Below are positions 35,087-44,484 of a stretch of 64,000 nt of DNA, one piece after another. Numbering within the stretch: the first letter of the stretch is position 1; the number at the start of each line of letters is the position of its first letter. Source of the stretch: Sphingomonadaceae bacterium PASS1 (GTDB lineage: Bacteria > Pseudomonadota > Alphaproteobacteria > Sphingomonadales > Sphingomonadaceae); the NCBI GenBank assembly GCA_002255985.1, contig NKIR01000002.1, positions 62,001 to 126,000 of the forward strand. The letters run 5' to 3'. The notes beneath the pieces were generated by a model that was not told where the DNA came from, made no database searches, and worked only from the letters and a program-made list of their open reading frames with translations. The translations under genes were made by a program, and so were the position numbers.

Positions 35087-35135
35087 GACTTTGTCTTATG
35101 GCCAAATCGTATCTGCTCCGCTAGCGCGTTGCGAC

Positions 35136-35876
35136 ATGGCGACCAAAAAAACACGACTAGACCAATTGATCGTTGATCGCGGCCTTGCCGAGAGCAAGAC
35201 ACGTGCGCAGGCACTGGTCATGGCGGGCCATGTCTATATCGGTGATGCCAAGGCACTAAAGCCAGGGCAGCAAATCGCCGAAGATACCGAAATCAGTGTG
35301 AAGGGCAGCGATCATCCGTGGGTCTCGCGCGGCGGCATTAAACTTGCCCATGCCCTTAATGAATTTGCCATCGATGTAACCGGCATGGTTGCCATTGATG
35401 TGGGTTCGTCCACGGGCGGCTTTACCGACGTTATGCTAACGCAAGGGGCAACGCGGGTGTACGCCGTCGATAGCGGCACGAACCAGCTCGCGTGGAAACT
35501 GCGGCAAGACCCCCGCGTCGTGGTTCATGAACAGACAAGCGCGCGCATATTGACCGACGGGCATATCACCGAACCCGTTGACCTTATCGTCTGTGACGCA
35601 AGCTTCATTGGTCTCGCCAAAGTGCTAGATCGGCCTTTGACCTTTGCCAAAAGCGGTGCGCAATTGATCGCACTTATCAAACCACAATTTGAGGCTGGCC
35701 GTGAAGAAGTTGGCAAAGGTGGCGTCGTGCGGGACCCGGCAGTCCATGAACGCGTTTGCAACGAGGTACAGCAGTGGTTGGTCGAAAAAAACTGGACGAT
35801 ACGCGGTTTGGCCACCAGCCCGATTACAGGGCCGCAGGGCAATGTCGAATTTCTTATCTGGGCGCAAAATGCATAG
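35136..35876 (+). CDS. tlyA: TlyA family rRNA (cytidine-2'-O)-methyltransferase
   Basis: The 246-residue protein has an N-terminal S4 RNA-binding domain (RLDQLIVDRGLAESKTRAQALVMAGHVYI) and an FtsJ-like Rossmann methyltransferase domain with the SAM loop IDVGSSTGGFTDVML, followed by DLIVCDASFIGL and LIKPQFEAGRE. TlyA methylates 16S and 23S rRNA; older annotation calls it hemolysin A. The ATG at 35136 is used because the frame upstream runs through the divergent lipoprotein gene and its promoter. Confidence 0.92.
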   Translation: MATKKTRLDQLIVDRGLAESKTRAQALVMAGHVYIGDAKALKPGQQIAEDTEISVKGSDHPWVSRGGIKLAHALNEFAIDVTGMVAIDVGSSTGGFTDVMLTQGATRVYAVDSGTNQLAWKLRQDPRVVVHEQTSARILTDGHITEPVDLIVCDASFIGLAKVLDRPLTFAKSGAQLIALIKPQFEAGREEVGKGGVVRDPAVHERVCNEVQQWLVEKNWTIRGLATSPITGPQGNVEFLIWAQNA

Positions 35877-35898
35877 CGCCCCACCGGGGAGCAGTCAT

Positions 35899-38565
35899 AT
35901 GAAAATCCGTTCCATATTAGCCGCATCAGCAGCGTTGTTCGCGCTGGCGCCATTGGGCCACGCAGTTGCCGCGCCTGCAACAAAAACGGCAGATGCCACA
36001 GCTGACATTGTGCCATCACAATTGCCGCGCAACGCGGCGCCGTTGCATTATGCCATTACCGTGACGCCTGATGCCGAAAAATTGACGTTCGACGGCAACG
36101 TCCGCATCGAATTCATGCTGAAGACGCCGAGCGGTTCCGTGACATTGAACGCGGCAGACATCGCCTTTCGGACAGTCACAATTGCAAAGGGCCGCGCTGC
36201 TGCCATTCCGGTCACGACGCAGGTGAATGCCGCAGCACAAACGGCCACCCTCTCCTTTGGGCAGACGCTGCCCGCCGGACGATACACGCTCTATATCGAT
36301 TATGCCGGGAAGATCCTGCAGCAAGCCAATGGCTTGTTCGCGCTGGATTACAAAAATCCCGAGGGCGCCGAAAAGCGCGCGCTGTTTACGCAATTTGAAG
36401 CGCCCGACGCACGGCGGTTTGTGCCCAGCTGGGATGAACCCATTTACAAGGCGACATTTGACCTGACGGCGCGCGTTCCGTCCGAACAAATGGCGGTCAG
36501 CAATATGCCCGTTGCCGCGCGCAAGGAAATGGGGGGTGGCAAGTCCGAAGTCCGCTTTGGCACGACGCCCAAAATGTCGACCTATTTGTTGTTTTTCGGG
36601 CTCGGTGAATTTGACCGCATAACGAAGCAGGTTGGCCCGACTGAAGTGGGTGTCGTCGTTGGCAAGGGCAATGGTCCAAAGGGCCAATATGCGCTCGATG
36701 CGTCGGCGAAGCTGGTTGAATATTATAATGATTATTTTGATACGCCCTATCCGTTGCCAAAGCTCGACAATGTTGCCGGTCCCGGACAGAGCCAATTTTT
36801 CAGCGCGATGGAAAATTGGGGCGCGATTTTCACGTTTGAGCGGGTTCTTCTGAACGATCCGAAAATCACCAGCGCACGTACGCGCCAAGGCATATTTTCG
36901 ACTGATGCCCATGAAATCGCCCACCAATGGTTCGGCAATCTCGTAACGATGGCGTGGTGGGATGACCTGTGGCTCAACGAAGGCTTCGCCAGCTGGATGG
37001 AAAGCAAGGCGACCGCGCATTTCAACCCCGAATGGCAAAGCACTTTGGACCGCGTCAACGGCCGCGAGGGCGCGATGGGGCTTGATGCCTATGTGACAAC
37101 GCATCCCGTCATCCAGAAAATCAGCACCGTTGAACAAACCAGTCAGGCATTTGACACCATCACTTACTCAAAAGGTGAAGCTGTTATCACTATGCTTGAG
37201 GCGTTTGCCGGCGAGACCGTTTGGCGCGACGGTCTGCGCGCGTACATGAAAAAGCATGCTTATGCGAACACGCGCACCGATGATTTGTGGAACGCGGTTG
37301 AGGCTGCGGGCGCAAAAGGCCTTGTCCGGATTGCCCATGATTTCACGCGCCAACCCGGCGTCCCGTTGATTTCAGTGAACGTCGCCAAATGTGTGAACGG
37401 GTCCACTGTGTTGTCGCTCAGCCAAGGTGAGTTTTCACGAGACCGCAAGGCAGAAACCACCGCCAAGCCGCAACGCTGGAACGTCCCTGTCATCGCGCAA
37501 GTTGTCGGCAATGCAACTGGAACCGGCATCATTTCGGGCGGTGCCGGCACCATGACCCTGCTGGGCTGTGGTCCCGTTTTGGTCAACGCTGGGCAAAGCG
37601 GATATTACCGCGTGCTTTACACGCCTGACATGATGACGGGCCTGAAAGAAGCCTTCCCGAAATTGGCGCCGATTGACCAACTTGGGTTGCTCAACGACAG
37701 CCAAAGCCTCGCTTATGGCGCATATCAACCTGTTCGGACCGCGCTTGATCTGGTCGATGCTGTTCCAGCCAATGCCAGTCAGCGGGTGATCGAAGATAAT
37801 GTGGCGACCTTTGCCTATTTATATGGACTGTACGACAAGGAACCCGCGCGGCAGGCGGCACTGGCGAAACGCGCCAGTGCACGCTTTGGTCCCGTGCTGG
37901 ACAGACTTGGTATGAAGCAGGATGTTACCGACAGCACGCTCGACGCCAATTTGCGCAGCGCACTTATCGGCACCCTTGGCTATATGGGTGACGCAAAGGT
38001 TGTGGCCGAGGCGCGCCGCTTGTTTGATGCACTCGACACCAATCCAGCGGCGCTAGACGGACCACTACGCACCACATGGCTCGGCGTCGTTGCGCAAAAT
38101 GCGGATCAGGCTTCGTGGGATAAAATGCGCAAGCTTGGGCAGTCCGCCGAAAGCTATCTGGTGAAATCAAGCATGTACCGTTTGCTGGGCTCCACGCGCA
38201 ATGAAGCGTTGGCCAAGCAAGCGTTGGCGCTGGCGCTTACCAAGGAGCCAGGTCAGACCTTAAGCGCGGGCATCATCGGCGGCGTTGCGGGTGAGTTTCC
38301 GGATCTCGCGGTCGATTTTGCCCTCGCGAACCGCGAAGCTGTCGAAGAATTGGTCGATGTGTCGTCCAAATCGGAATTTATTCCAAGTCTGGGCGGCGGT
38401 TCAAACGATCCGGCGATGATCGATAAGCTAAATGCATACGCCAAAGCCTATTTGACACCGGAGTCACGCAAGCCGGTCGATCAGGCGATTGTGTCCATAG
38501 AAACGCGCATCAAAACCCAACCCCGGGTCCGTTCCGAGGTCAGTGCATGGTTGGATGCAAAATAA
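35899..38565 (+). CDS. Secreted M1 family aminopeptidase
   Basis: The signal peptide (ALAPLGHAVAAPA) shows export. The 888-residue enzyme has the M1 exopeptidase motif GAMEN as SAMENWGAIF, the zinc site HEIAHQWFGN with the second glutamate in WLNEGFASWME, and a long C-terminal ERAP1-like helical domain. It should remove N-terminal residues from peptides in the periplasm. The start ATG at 35899 is 22 bases after the tlyA stop, with GGGGAGC upstream. Confidence 0.92.
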   Translation: MKIRSILAASAALFALAPLGHAVAAPATKTADATADIVPSQLPRNAAPLHYAITVTPDAEKLTFDGNVRIEFMLKTPSGSVTLNAADIAFRTVTIAKGRAAAIPVTTQVNAAAQTATLSFGQTLPAGRYTLYIDYAGKILQQANGLFALDYKNPEGAEKRALFTQFEAPDARRFVPSWDEPIYKATFDLTARVPSEQMAVSNMPVAARKEMGGGKSEVRFGTTPKMSTYLLFFGLGEFDRITKQVGPTEVGVVVGKGNGPKGQYALDASAKLVEYYNDYFDTPYPLPKLDNVAGPGQSQFFSAMENWGAIFTFERVLLNDPKITSARTRQGIFSTDAHEIAHQWFGNLVTMAWWDDLWLNEGFASWMESKATAHFNPEWQSTLDRVNGREGAMGLDAYVTTHPVIQKISTVEQTSQAFDTITYSKGEAVITMLEAFAGETVWRDGLRAYMKKHAYANTRTDDLWNAVEAAGAKGLVRIAHDFTRQPGVPLISVNVAKCVNGSTVLSLSQGEFSRDRKAETTAKPQRWNVPVIAQVVGNATGTGIISGGAGTMTLLGCGPVLVNAGQSGYYRVLYTPDMMTGLKEAFPKLAPIDQLGLLNDSQSLAYGAYQPVRTALDLVDAVPANASQRVIEDNVATFAYLYGLYDKEPARQAALAKRASARFGPVLDRLGMKQDVTDSTLDANLRSALIGTLGYMGDAKVVAEARRLFDALDTNPAALDGPLRTTWLGVVAQNADQASWDKMRKLGQSAESYLVKSSMYRLLGSTRNEALAKQALALALTKEPGQTLSAGIIGGVAGEFPDLAVDFALANREAVEELVDVSSKSEFIPSLGGGSNDPAMIDKLNAYAKAYLTPESRKPVDQAIVSIETRIKTQPRVRSEVSAWLDAK

Positions 38566-38591
38566 GCAAACCGACACAACGGCGCGACGCG

Positions 38592-40403
38592 TCAGTCCTT
38601 GTAAAGGCCATTGACGCGCGCGGCGTAACGTTCGCGGATGACATGGCGCCGAATTTTCATGCTCGGCGTCATTTCACCATTTTCGATTGTGAAAGGCTCA
38701 TCGGCAAATTCGAACTGGCGGACCTTTTCGGTTACCGACACATCCGCATTGACCCGGTCGACGGCAGCACGAACCGCAGCGCGAAACTGCGGATTGGCTT
38801 GCAAGGCATTGAAATCATATTTCATGTCTTGCGCACGCGCCCATTCCAGCGCCCATTCGGGATCCGGAACGATAAGGCCAACGATGTACGGCCGCTTGTC
38901 ACCTGAAACCATCGCCTGCAAAATTTCAGGCTGAAGCGTGAGCATGCCCTCAATCTTTTGCGGCGCGATGTTGTCGCCCTTGTCGTTTACGATCAGGTCC
39001 TTTTTCCGGTCCGTAATTGCAATACGTCCGCGATCATCGATGTGGCCGATATCGCCCGTATGCAGCCAACCATCCTTGATGACCCGGTCGGTCTCCGCCT
39101 TGTTCCGCCAATAGCCCTTCATCACCAAAGGACCACGGACAAGGATCTCGCCATCTTCGGCAATCTTGACCTCAGTATTCTTCAGCGGCGGGCCGACGGT
39201 ATCCATCTTGATACCCGCCTTGGGGCGGTTGCAGCTGATGACGGGGCCAGATTCGGTCTGTCCGTAACCTTGCAGCAAGGTAATGCCCAAGGATTGGAAA
39301 AACACCCCAATGTCGGGATTGAGCGGCGCACCGCCCGATACCATCGCCTTCATCCGGCCACCAAAGCGTCCCTGGATTTTGGGTTTAATCGTCCGCGATA
39401 AAATCAACCGCATCGGCGCGTCGGAAAGCCGCTTGCGCCCCGAATAGTCGCGCTCGCCAATGGTCAGGGCTTTATTGAGCAAGTAATTTGGAAACTTACC
39501 CTGCTTTTCGACTGCCTTGATCATTCTTTGGCGCAGGACTTCAAACAATCGCGGAACGACCACCATCACCGTTGGCCGTGTTTCCTCGATATTGGAAGCG
39601 AGCTTTTCCAGCCCCTCCGCATAATAGATTTGCGCGCCAACACCGATGGGCAGGAATTGCCCGCCGCTATGTTCATAGGCATGTGACAACGGCAAAAATG
39701 ACAAGAAGACTTCTTCTTCGTCCAGCCCAAAATCTTCGCGCAGCACTTCGGCGGCTCCGTCGGCATTATGCAATATCGCGCCATGATGCTGCATCACACC
39801 GCGCGGCGCACCGCCGGTGCCGCTGGTGTAGATGATGCACGCCAAATCGTCGCGCGTCACTGCCGCCATGGCCGCCTCAGTAGCCCGTATATCAGCATCG
39901 TTGCCCTGAACCATGTCGGACCATTGGTGCATCGACAACTGGCCATGCTGCACCGCTGGCTGCGGTTCCATAGCGATGATGAATTCCGCTTGCGAAGACC
40001 GCAACGCCGCCGGCATCAATGTCTTTGCCAGCTTTGCAGTCGAAACAATCACCGCGCGGGCCGCGCTGTTATCGAGAATATGCTGATGGTCGCGTTCGGT
40101 ATTGGTGACGTAGGTCGGCACAGTCACGCATCCAGCCGCCATGATGCCCAGATCGGCAATACACCATTCGGGGCGATTTTCCGACACGAGCATGACCCGG
40201 TCGCCCTTTTCCAGCCCAAGCTGGCGCAGCGACTTGGCAAAGCCCGCAACCTGGCGTGCGACCTCAGCCCAGCTTAAGGATTGCCACGTTCCATCATGCT
40301 TTGCCCATAAAAATGGCACGTCACCGCGATGCCGCGCGCGGGCAAAAAACATGGTGACGAGGTTGGGGAAGCTGTCAAAATCGTCGAATTGCTCGGCAGC
40401 CAC
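38592..40403 (-). CDS. AMP-dependent long-chain acyl-CoA synthetase
   Basis: The 603-residue protein belongs to the ANL superfamily (long-chain fatty acid CoA ligase of the FadD15/FAA type). It has the AMP-binding motif IIYTSGTGGAPRGVM, then LLQGYGQTESGPVIS, GWLHTGDIGHIDDRGRIAITDRKKDLI and a C-terminal domain with the catalytic-lysine region near TPSMKIRRHVI. It activates fatty acids to acyl-CoA via acyl-adenylate, at the inner face of the membrane. Chain-length preference cannot be read. It converges with the M1 peptidase gene. Confidence 0.92.
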   Translation of the reverse strand: MAAEQFDDFDSFPNLVTMFFARARHRGDVPFLWAKHDGTWQSLSWAEVARQVAGFAKSLRQLGLEKGDRVMLVSENRPEWCIADLGIMAAGCVTVPTYVTNTERDHQHILDNSAARAVIVSTAKLAKTLMPAALRSSQAEFIIAMEPQPAVQHGQLSMHQWSDMVQGNDADIRATEAAMAAVTRDDLACIIYTSGTGGAPRGVMQHHGAILHNADGAAEVLREDFGLDEEEVFLSFLPLSHAYEHSGGQFLPIGVGAQIYYAEGLEKLASNIEETRPTVMVVVPRLFEVLRQRMIKAVEKQGKFPNYLLNKALTIGERDYSGRKRLSDAPMRLILSRTIKPKIQGRFGGRMKAMVSGGAPLNPDIGVFFQSLGITLLQGYGQTESGPVISCNRPKAGIKMDTVGPPLKNTEVKIAEDGEILVRGPLVMKGYWRNKAETDRVIKDGWLHTGDIGHIDDRGRIAITDRKKDLIVNDKGDNIAPQKIEGMLTLQPEILQAMVSGDKRPYIVGLIVPDPEWALEWARAQDMKYDFNALQANPQFRAAVRAAVDRVNADVSVTEKVRQFEFADEPFTIENGEMTPSMKIRRHVIRERYAARVNGLYKD

Positions 40404-40497
40404 TTATTCTCTCCTAAAGAACATTTTGCGGTCCATTATGGGACTCTAAAGAATTACGCTAGCGCGCCAATGCGTGAGGCGCAACGTGCCGTTAGCG

Positions 40498-42240
40498 TTA
40501 ACCGACATCCTCCGTTGGTGCTTCGTCAACCGATCTCGGCACGGTTACTTTCACCTTACCCTTGGCGTCGATGGTGGAGGATGTTCCTTCGCTTCGTGGA
40601 TCGGAAGCCCCTGTCCAGCTGTTGCCGACAAGCTGCGCGCCGTTAACTTTTGAACCCAAATCGACAGGGCGAACCGGTTGTCCAAATTTGCTTAGCCCAT
40701 CAGACATCGCCGAAAGCATTGTATGTTGTTCAACCTCAAGACCGCCAGCGCCAAAAAAGATATTTGGCAGCGCAATCGCTTGATCGAGCGGAAGGCCGAA
40801 GTCGATGACGCCAATCAGCGTCTTGGTCACATGCATGATGATACGTTTTCCGCCGGCTGAACCAAGTGCGAGAACCGCACGACCATCGCGATCAAACACA
40901 ATCGTGGGGGACATGGAAGACAATGGCCGCTTTCCGCCCATCACGCGGTTGGCAACTGGCGCGCCATTTTTTTCGGGTGAAAAGGTGAAGTCGGTCAGTT
41001 CGTTGTTCAAGAAAAAGCCGCCCGCAACCAGCTGGCTGCCAAATGGCCCCTCAATCGTCGACGTCATATTGGCGATATTGCCGCTGCGGTCGACTGCTGT
41101 GAAATGCGTTGTACCTGCAACTTCGCTTGAAATGGCCGCCGTGCGCGGCATCGCGCCGGGCGGGTTCCCTGCCGGATAGTCCGTGCGCGCCTTTTCAGGG
41201 TCAATAAGCGCGGAACGCTCTTTGATATATTCGGGGTTCAAAAGGCCTGCGACTGGCACATTCACAAACGCATCATCCGCCAGAAATTTTTCACGGTCGG
41301 CATAGGCCAGCTGCATCGCCTGACCAATAAGGTGCCAGCTTTGGGGGCTGTTTTTGCCGGATGCTGCCAAGTCAAACCGCTGCAATGTGCCCAATATTTG
41401 CAAGACCGTTGTCGCGCCTGATGAAGGCGGGGCCATGCCGCACACCACATAGACGCGGTACGGCGCGCAAACAGCTTGCTGTTCCTTTGCGCGATATTGC
41501 GCAAGGTCCGTCATGGTCATGTCGCCGGGGCTGAGCTTGCTCGTCGTGACCGCACTCACAATCTGGTTGGCGATGGGGCCGGTGTAAAATGCATCGGGTC
41601 CCTTTTTCGCCAGCAACTTTAACGTTGCAGCCAGTTGCGAATTCTTGAGCGTCATACCTGCGGTCACGGGCGCGCCATTTCGCCAATAAATCGCACGCGC
41701 GGCATCAAAGTTAGACCAAAGTGGCTGAATACCCTTCAGCCGTGATTCAAGCGTCTTGTTGACGATGAATCCTTTGTCGGCGAGGCGAATGGCGGGCTTG
41801 AAAATCGTCGCCCAAGACAGCTTGCCCCATTTGCGGTGGGTTTCTGCCATAAGCTGGACATTGCCGGGAATGCCTACGGAACGACCGCCCTGAAAGGCCT
41901 CCAGGAAGCCGAGCGCCTTACCGTCTGGTCCGACAAAACGGTCAGGTGTCGCCGCCGCTGGCGCGGTCTCGCGCCCGTTGATTGTCGACAATACGCCCTT
42001 GGCGCTGTCCTGATACAAAAGGAAGCCGCCACCACCAATGCCGCTTGATTGCGGTTCAACTACGGTCAGGGTCAACATCATTGCCATCGCCGCATCGGCA
42101 GCGGAACCACCCTGACGTAACATCTCCATCCCCGCTTCAGTAACACGGGGATCGGCCGATGATGTGACACCGACATTTTCGGCAAAAACCGGTTGAGCGG
42201 CAAGGACAAGTGCGCTGATCGCGAAGGACAGTTTTTTCAT
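40498..42240 (-). CDS. ggt: Gamma-glutamyltransferase
   Basis: This N-terminal nucleophile hydrolase cleaves gamma-glutamyl bonds of glutathione in the periplasm. The 580-residue precursor has a signal peptide (ending VFA), the large-subunit start VTSSADPRVTEAGMEMLRQGGSAADAAMA, and the autoprocessing site TTHFTAVDRSGNIANMTSTIEG with the nucleophilic threonine. SMSPTIVFDRDG and ALGSAGGKRI follow in the small subunit. It is 44 bases upstream of the end of pyrD on the same strand. Confidence 0.95.
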   Translation of the reverse strand: MKKLSFAISALVLAAQPVFAENVGVTSSADPRVTEAGMEMLRQGGSAADAAMAMMLTLTVVEPQSSGIGGGGFLLYQDSAKGVLSTINGRETAPAAATPDRFVGPDGKALGFLEAFQGGRSVGIPGNVQLMAETHRKWGKLSWATIFKPAIRLADKGFIVNKTLESRLKGIQPLWSNFDAARAIYWRNGAPVTAGMTLKNSQLAATLKLLAKKGPDAFYTGPIANQIVSAVTTSKLSPGDMTMTDLAQYRAKEQQAVCAPYRVYVVCGMAPPSSGATTVLQILGTLQRFDLAASGKNSPQSWHLIGQAMQLAYADREKFLADDAFVNVPVAGLLNPEYIKERSALIDPEKARTDYPAGNPPGAMPRTAAISSEVAGTTHFTAVDRSGNIANMTSTIEGPFGSQLVAGGFFLNNELTDFTFSPEKNGAPVANRVMGGKRPLSSMSPTIVFDRDGRAVLALGSAGGKRIIMHVTKTLIGVIDFGLPLDQAIALPNIFFGAGGLEVEQHTMLSAMSDGLSKFGQPVRPVDLGSKVNGAQLVGNSWTGASDPRSEGTSSTIDAKGKVKVTVPRSVDEAPTEDVG

Positions 42241-42284
42241 GCCCGATATCTAGCCCTCTTCACAGGGCAATGCCAAGTCCGGAT

Positions 42285-43337
42285 TTACGCGTCAGCCCCC
42301 ACGGCATCCGAAATATTCGCAAACCCGTCGCGCTGCAAAAGTTTCAGCAGCTGCCGATTGATTTTGAGCGCCAGTCCGGGACCATGATACACGAGCGCAC
42401 TGTAAATCTGCACCAGCGATGCGCCCGCACGGATGCGCGCATACGCATCTTCGGCAGAGGCAATGCCGCCAACGCCAATCAAGCCCAGCTTGCCCCCACT
42501 CGCCTTGCGAAAATCGATGAGGCGTTGCTGCGCAAGGTCACGCAAGGGCGCGCCCGACAAGCCACCGGTCTCGCCTGCATGTTTCGACTGCAGGTCTGGC
42601 CGCGAAATGGTGGTGTTCGATACGATCAAAGCCGCGACACCGCGCGCCATCGCCACGCTGACAATATCGTCAATGTCGGCGGGTTGCAGATCGGGCGCGA
42701 CTTTCAGGAAGACCGGCGTTGCCCGCGACCGCGCGGCCATAACCTGCGCCAACAGATCATCCAACGGAGCCTTGTCCTGCAGCGCACGTAGACCGGGTGT
42801 ATTTGGTGAGCTGATGTTGACCGTCAAATAATCGGCCAGAGGCTCCATATTACGCACGCCGATGACATAATCAACAATGCGGTCCGCGCTGTCCTTATTG
42901 GCGCCGATATTGATGCCCAGCGGCCCTGCCATTGCCGTGTCCGGAATATTCTGCAGCCGCGCGATTGCCGCCGCCTGGCCTTCGTTATTGAAACCCATGC
43001 GGTTGATGACCGCCGCATCCTCGACTAACCGGAACAAGCGCGGTTTTGGGTTACCCGCCTGCGGCAACGGTGTTAACGTACCGACCTCCGTAAACCCAAA
43101 GCCAAGGCGCATGATCTCAACGGGTACTTCGGCGTTTTTGTCATAGCCCGGCGCAAGGCCAACGGGATTTGCAAAGTGTAACCCAGCAAAGCTTTGCTGC
43201 AAAGCCGCGTCCTGCGTTCCCATAGACGGGATGGGCAGCATTTTCAGCGCCGTAAGGGACATGTTGTGGGCGGTTTCGGCATCTGCCTGAAACAAAAAGG
43301 GGCGTGCAATTCGGTAAAACATTGCCGTGCTATTCAC
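42285..43337 (-). CDS. pyrD: Dihydroorotate dehydrogenase (quinone), class 2
   Basis: PyrD oxidises dihydroorotate to orotate with electrons going to quinone. The 350-residue protein has the membrane-binding N-terminus of class 2 (YRIARPFLFQADAETAHNMSLTALKML), then FANPVGLAPGYDKNAE, GFGFTEVGTLTPLPQAGNPKPRLFRL, NRMGFNNEG, the catalytic serine segment TVNISSPNTPGLR and IIGVGGI-like IGVGGIASAEDAY. It probably forms an operon with ggt. Confidence 0.95.
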   Translation of the reverse strand: MNSTAMFYRIARPFLFQADAETAHNMSLTALKMLPIPSMGTQDAALQQSFAGLHFANPVGLAPGYDKNAEVPVEIMRLGFGFTEVGTLTPLPQAGNPKPRLFRLVEDAAVINRMGFNNEGQAAAIARLQNIPDTAMAGPLGINIGANKDSADRIVDYVIGVRNMEPLADYLTVNISSPNTPGLRALQDKAPLDDLLAQVMAARSRATPVFLKVAPDLQPADIDDIVSVAMARGVAALIVSNTTISRPDLQSKHAGETGGLSGAPLRDLAQQRLIDFRKASGGKLGLIGVGGIASAEDAYARIRAGASLVQIYSALVYHGPGLALKINRQLLKLLQRDGFANISDAVGADA

Positions 43338-43374
43338 GAGTCGCGTGCAAGGTGCAACGGCGGGATTACGCTCA

Positions 43375-43500
43375 TGAAGCTTACCAAGATCATTTTGGCC
43401 GCAAATGTCGGAATTTTATGGGGTGATGACGATTCCGTCCAATCCCATTTTACCAAACTTCTGCATTGCCGTAGAGCGACCCGAGAGCTCCGTCGTTGAA
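43375..43500 (+). CDS. Possible 41-residue small reading frame with its own terminator
   Basis: An ATG at 43375 opens a frame MKLTKIILAANVGILWGDDDSVQ... that ends with TGA at 43498-43500, 23 bases before a strong terminator. It resembles no known leader peptide, and the region could equally be a non-coding RNA. It is divergent from pyrD and not followed by a gene on its strand. Confidence 0.25.
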
Positions 43501-43523
43501 AAACTGGAGTTCTTTTCCTTTTG

Positions 43524-43550
43524 GACCCGCTTCACAGCGGGTCTTTTTTT
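43524..43550 (+). terminator. Strong Rho-independent terminator
   Basis: GACCCGC (43524-43530) and GCGGGTC (43537-43543) enclose six bases and are followed by seven T. No annotated gene ends upstream on this strand, so it implies a short unannotated transcript starting near 43340-43380. Confidence 0.85.
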
Positions 43551-43609
43551 GCCGCTATCAATCGCTGATATTTCACGGCTACCACAGTCCTTGACTTATC
43601 GGTCGGCAG

Positions 43610-43753
43610 CTATTCCTTCGGTGCGTCCGGTTCCTGGCTTTGCAGCTTCGCTTTACGGCGGCGGAGATTGGCACGCAGGGCTTCGCGCAACCGTTCGGCC
43701 TTAATCCGCTCTTTGTCTTGCGCATCTTTAGCCAATTGCCATCTCCAGTTCAT
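43610..43753 (-). CDS. Small basic protein of unknown function
   Basis: The 47-residue product MNWRWQLAKDAQDKERIKAE... is helical and very basic, with the ending LREALRANLRRRKAKLQSQEP. I associate this type (short, ending in NLRRRKA) with small conserved proteins of sphingomonads. The frame is open further upstream but runs through tRNA-Thr, so an internal start is required; the ATG at 43753 is the first suitable one. Confidence 0.6.
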   Translation of the reverse strand: MNWRWQLAKDAQDKERIKAERLREALRANLRRRKAKLQSQEPDAPKE

Positions 43754-43851
43754 TCCATAGGCCCGCGCACCCGATGCCAAATCGCCCGCAAAGGCGCAAG
43801 CCGCTTGACAACCGCCCCGTCCCTTCGCATAGGGCCGCACCTTCGGTGTAT

Positions 43852-43926
43852 GCTGCTGTAGCTCAGTGGTAGAGCGCGTCATTGGTAATGACGAGGTCGG
43901 GAGTTCAATCCTCCCCAGCAGCACCA
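43852..43926 (+). tRNA. tRNA-Thr (GGT)
   Basis: The acceptor arms GCTGCTG (43852-43858) and CAGCAGC (43916-43922) pair, with discriminator A and an encoded CCA. The D arm GCTC-AGTGGTA-GAGC, anticodon stem CGTCA/TGACG with anticodon GGT (43884-43886), and T arm with GTTCAATC are all present. It borders the accessory region that follows, a common integration site position. Confidence 0.96.
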
Positions 43927-44484
43927 GGTATTTTTCCCTTTAATATCATATACTTATGTCCATATAAAGACGCTAGGTTTGTCGCGCAAATTCCGCGATT
44001 TACCCGTAGATATTTCAACATTAGGGAGCCCAGAGACGCTGTCCCTGTGACGATTTGAGTTGTTTCTGGCTCGTTATCTCTGGGGCCTAAAAACGTGGCA
44101 CCAAAGTGGTTGTGGGATAAACCTAAAAGCCCGGACGGGAAGCACACTGTGTTGTCTCATGTCCAGTCAGCTAAAGGACGTCAGCGTTGCTTTGAATAGA
44201 ATTCAGAAACTAACAAAAATTACTTAATTGTATTAAATCATAGGTTTGCAGCAAATGAGGTCGCCATCTCAGTTCCTTTCATGGGCACCAGGAAGTCACC
44301 AATATCTTCAGCGATTTCAGACTTCTGGCTTAGAGCAGAAATTGTCGCCTAACTTCCGTTACTTGCTATCGTTAATTTTGCAGATCTGCTGCGAGAGACA
44401 CCTTGTGGTGGCGCGATCTCGCCAAAAAGCCCCGGAGTTCTCCGGGGCCCTATTTCGTGGCACCACTTTTGTTTTGAGGCAGCG
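43927..44484. other. Gene-free stretch after tRNA-Thr with a degenerate direct repeat
   Basis: I see no convincing gene here. Two 27-base segments, 44077-44103 and 44439-44465, share the pattern TCTCyGGGGCC-n6-CGTGGCACCA. The second overlaps the recombinase terminator. The sequence between them is AT-rich. Confidence 0.5.
44424..44448 (-). terminator. Terminator of the recombinase operon
   Basis: GCCCCGGAG (44429-44437) and CTCCGGGGC (44440-44448) form a 9-bp stem; on the minus strand it is followed by TTTTTGGC. It lies 36 bases after the recombinase stop codon. Confidence 0.8.

Noticed and set aside
34749-35135. Long N-terminal extension of TlyA in the same open frame
   Set aside because: It runs antisense through the lipoprotein gene and lacks any TlyA-like sequence; the S4 domain begins right after the ATG at 35136.
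36016-37137. 373-residue minus-strand open frame
   Set aside because: Shadow of the M1 aminopeptidase gene with no recognisable domain.
43754-43924. Longer version of the small basic protein gene
   Set aside because: It would be read through tRNA-Thr on the opposite strand.
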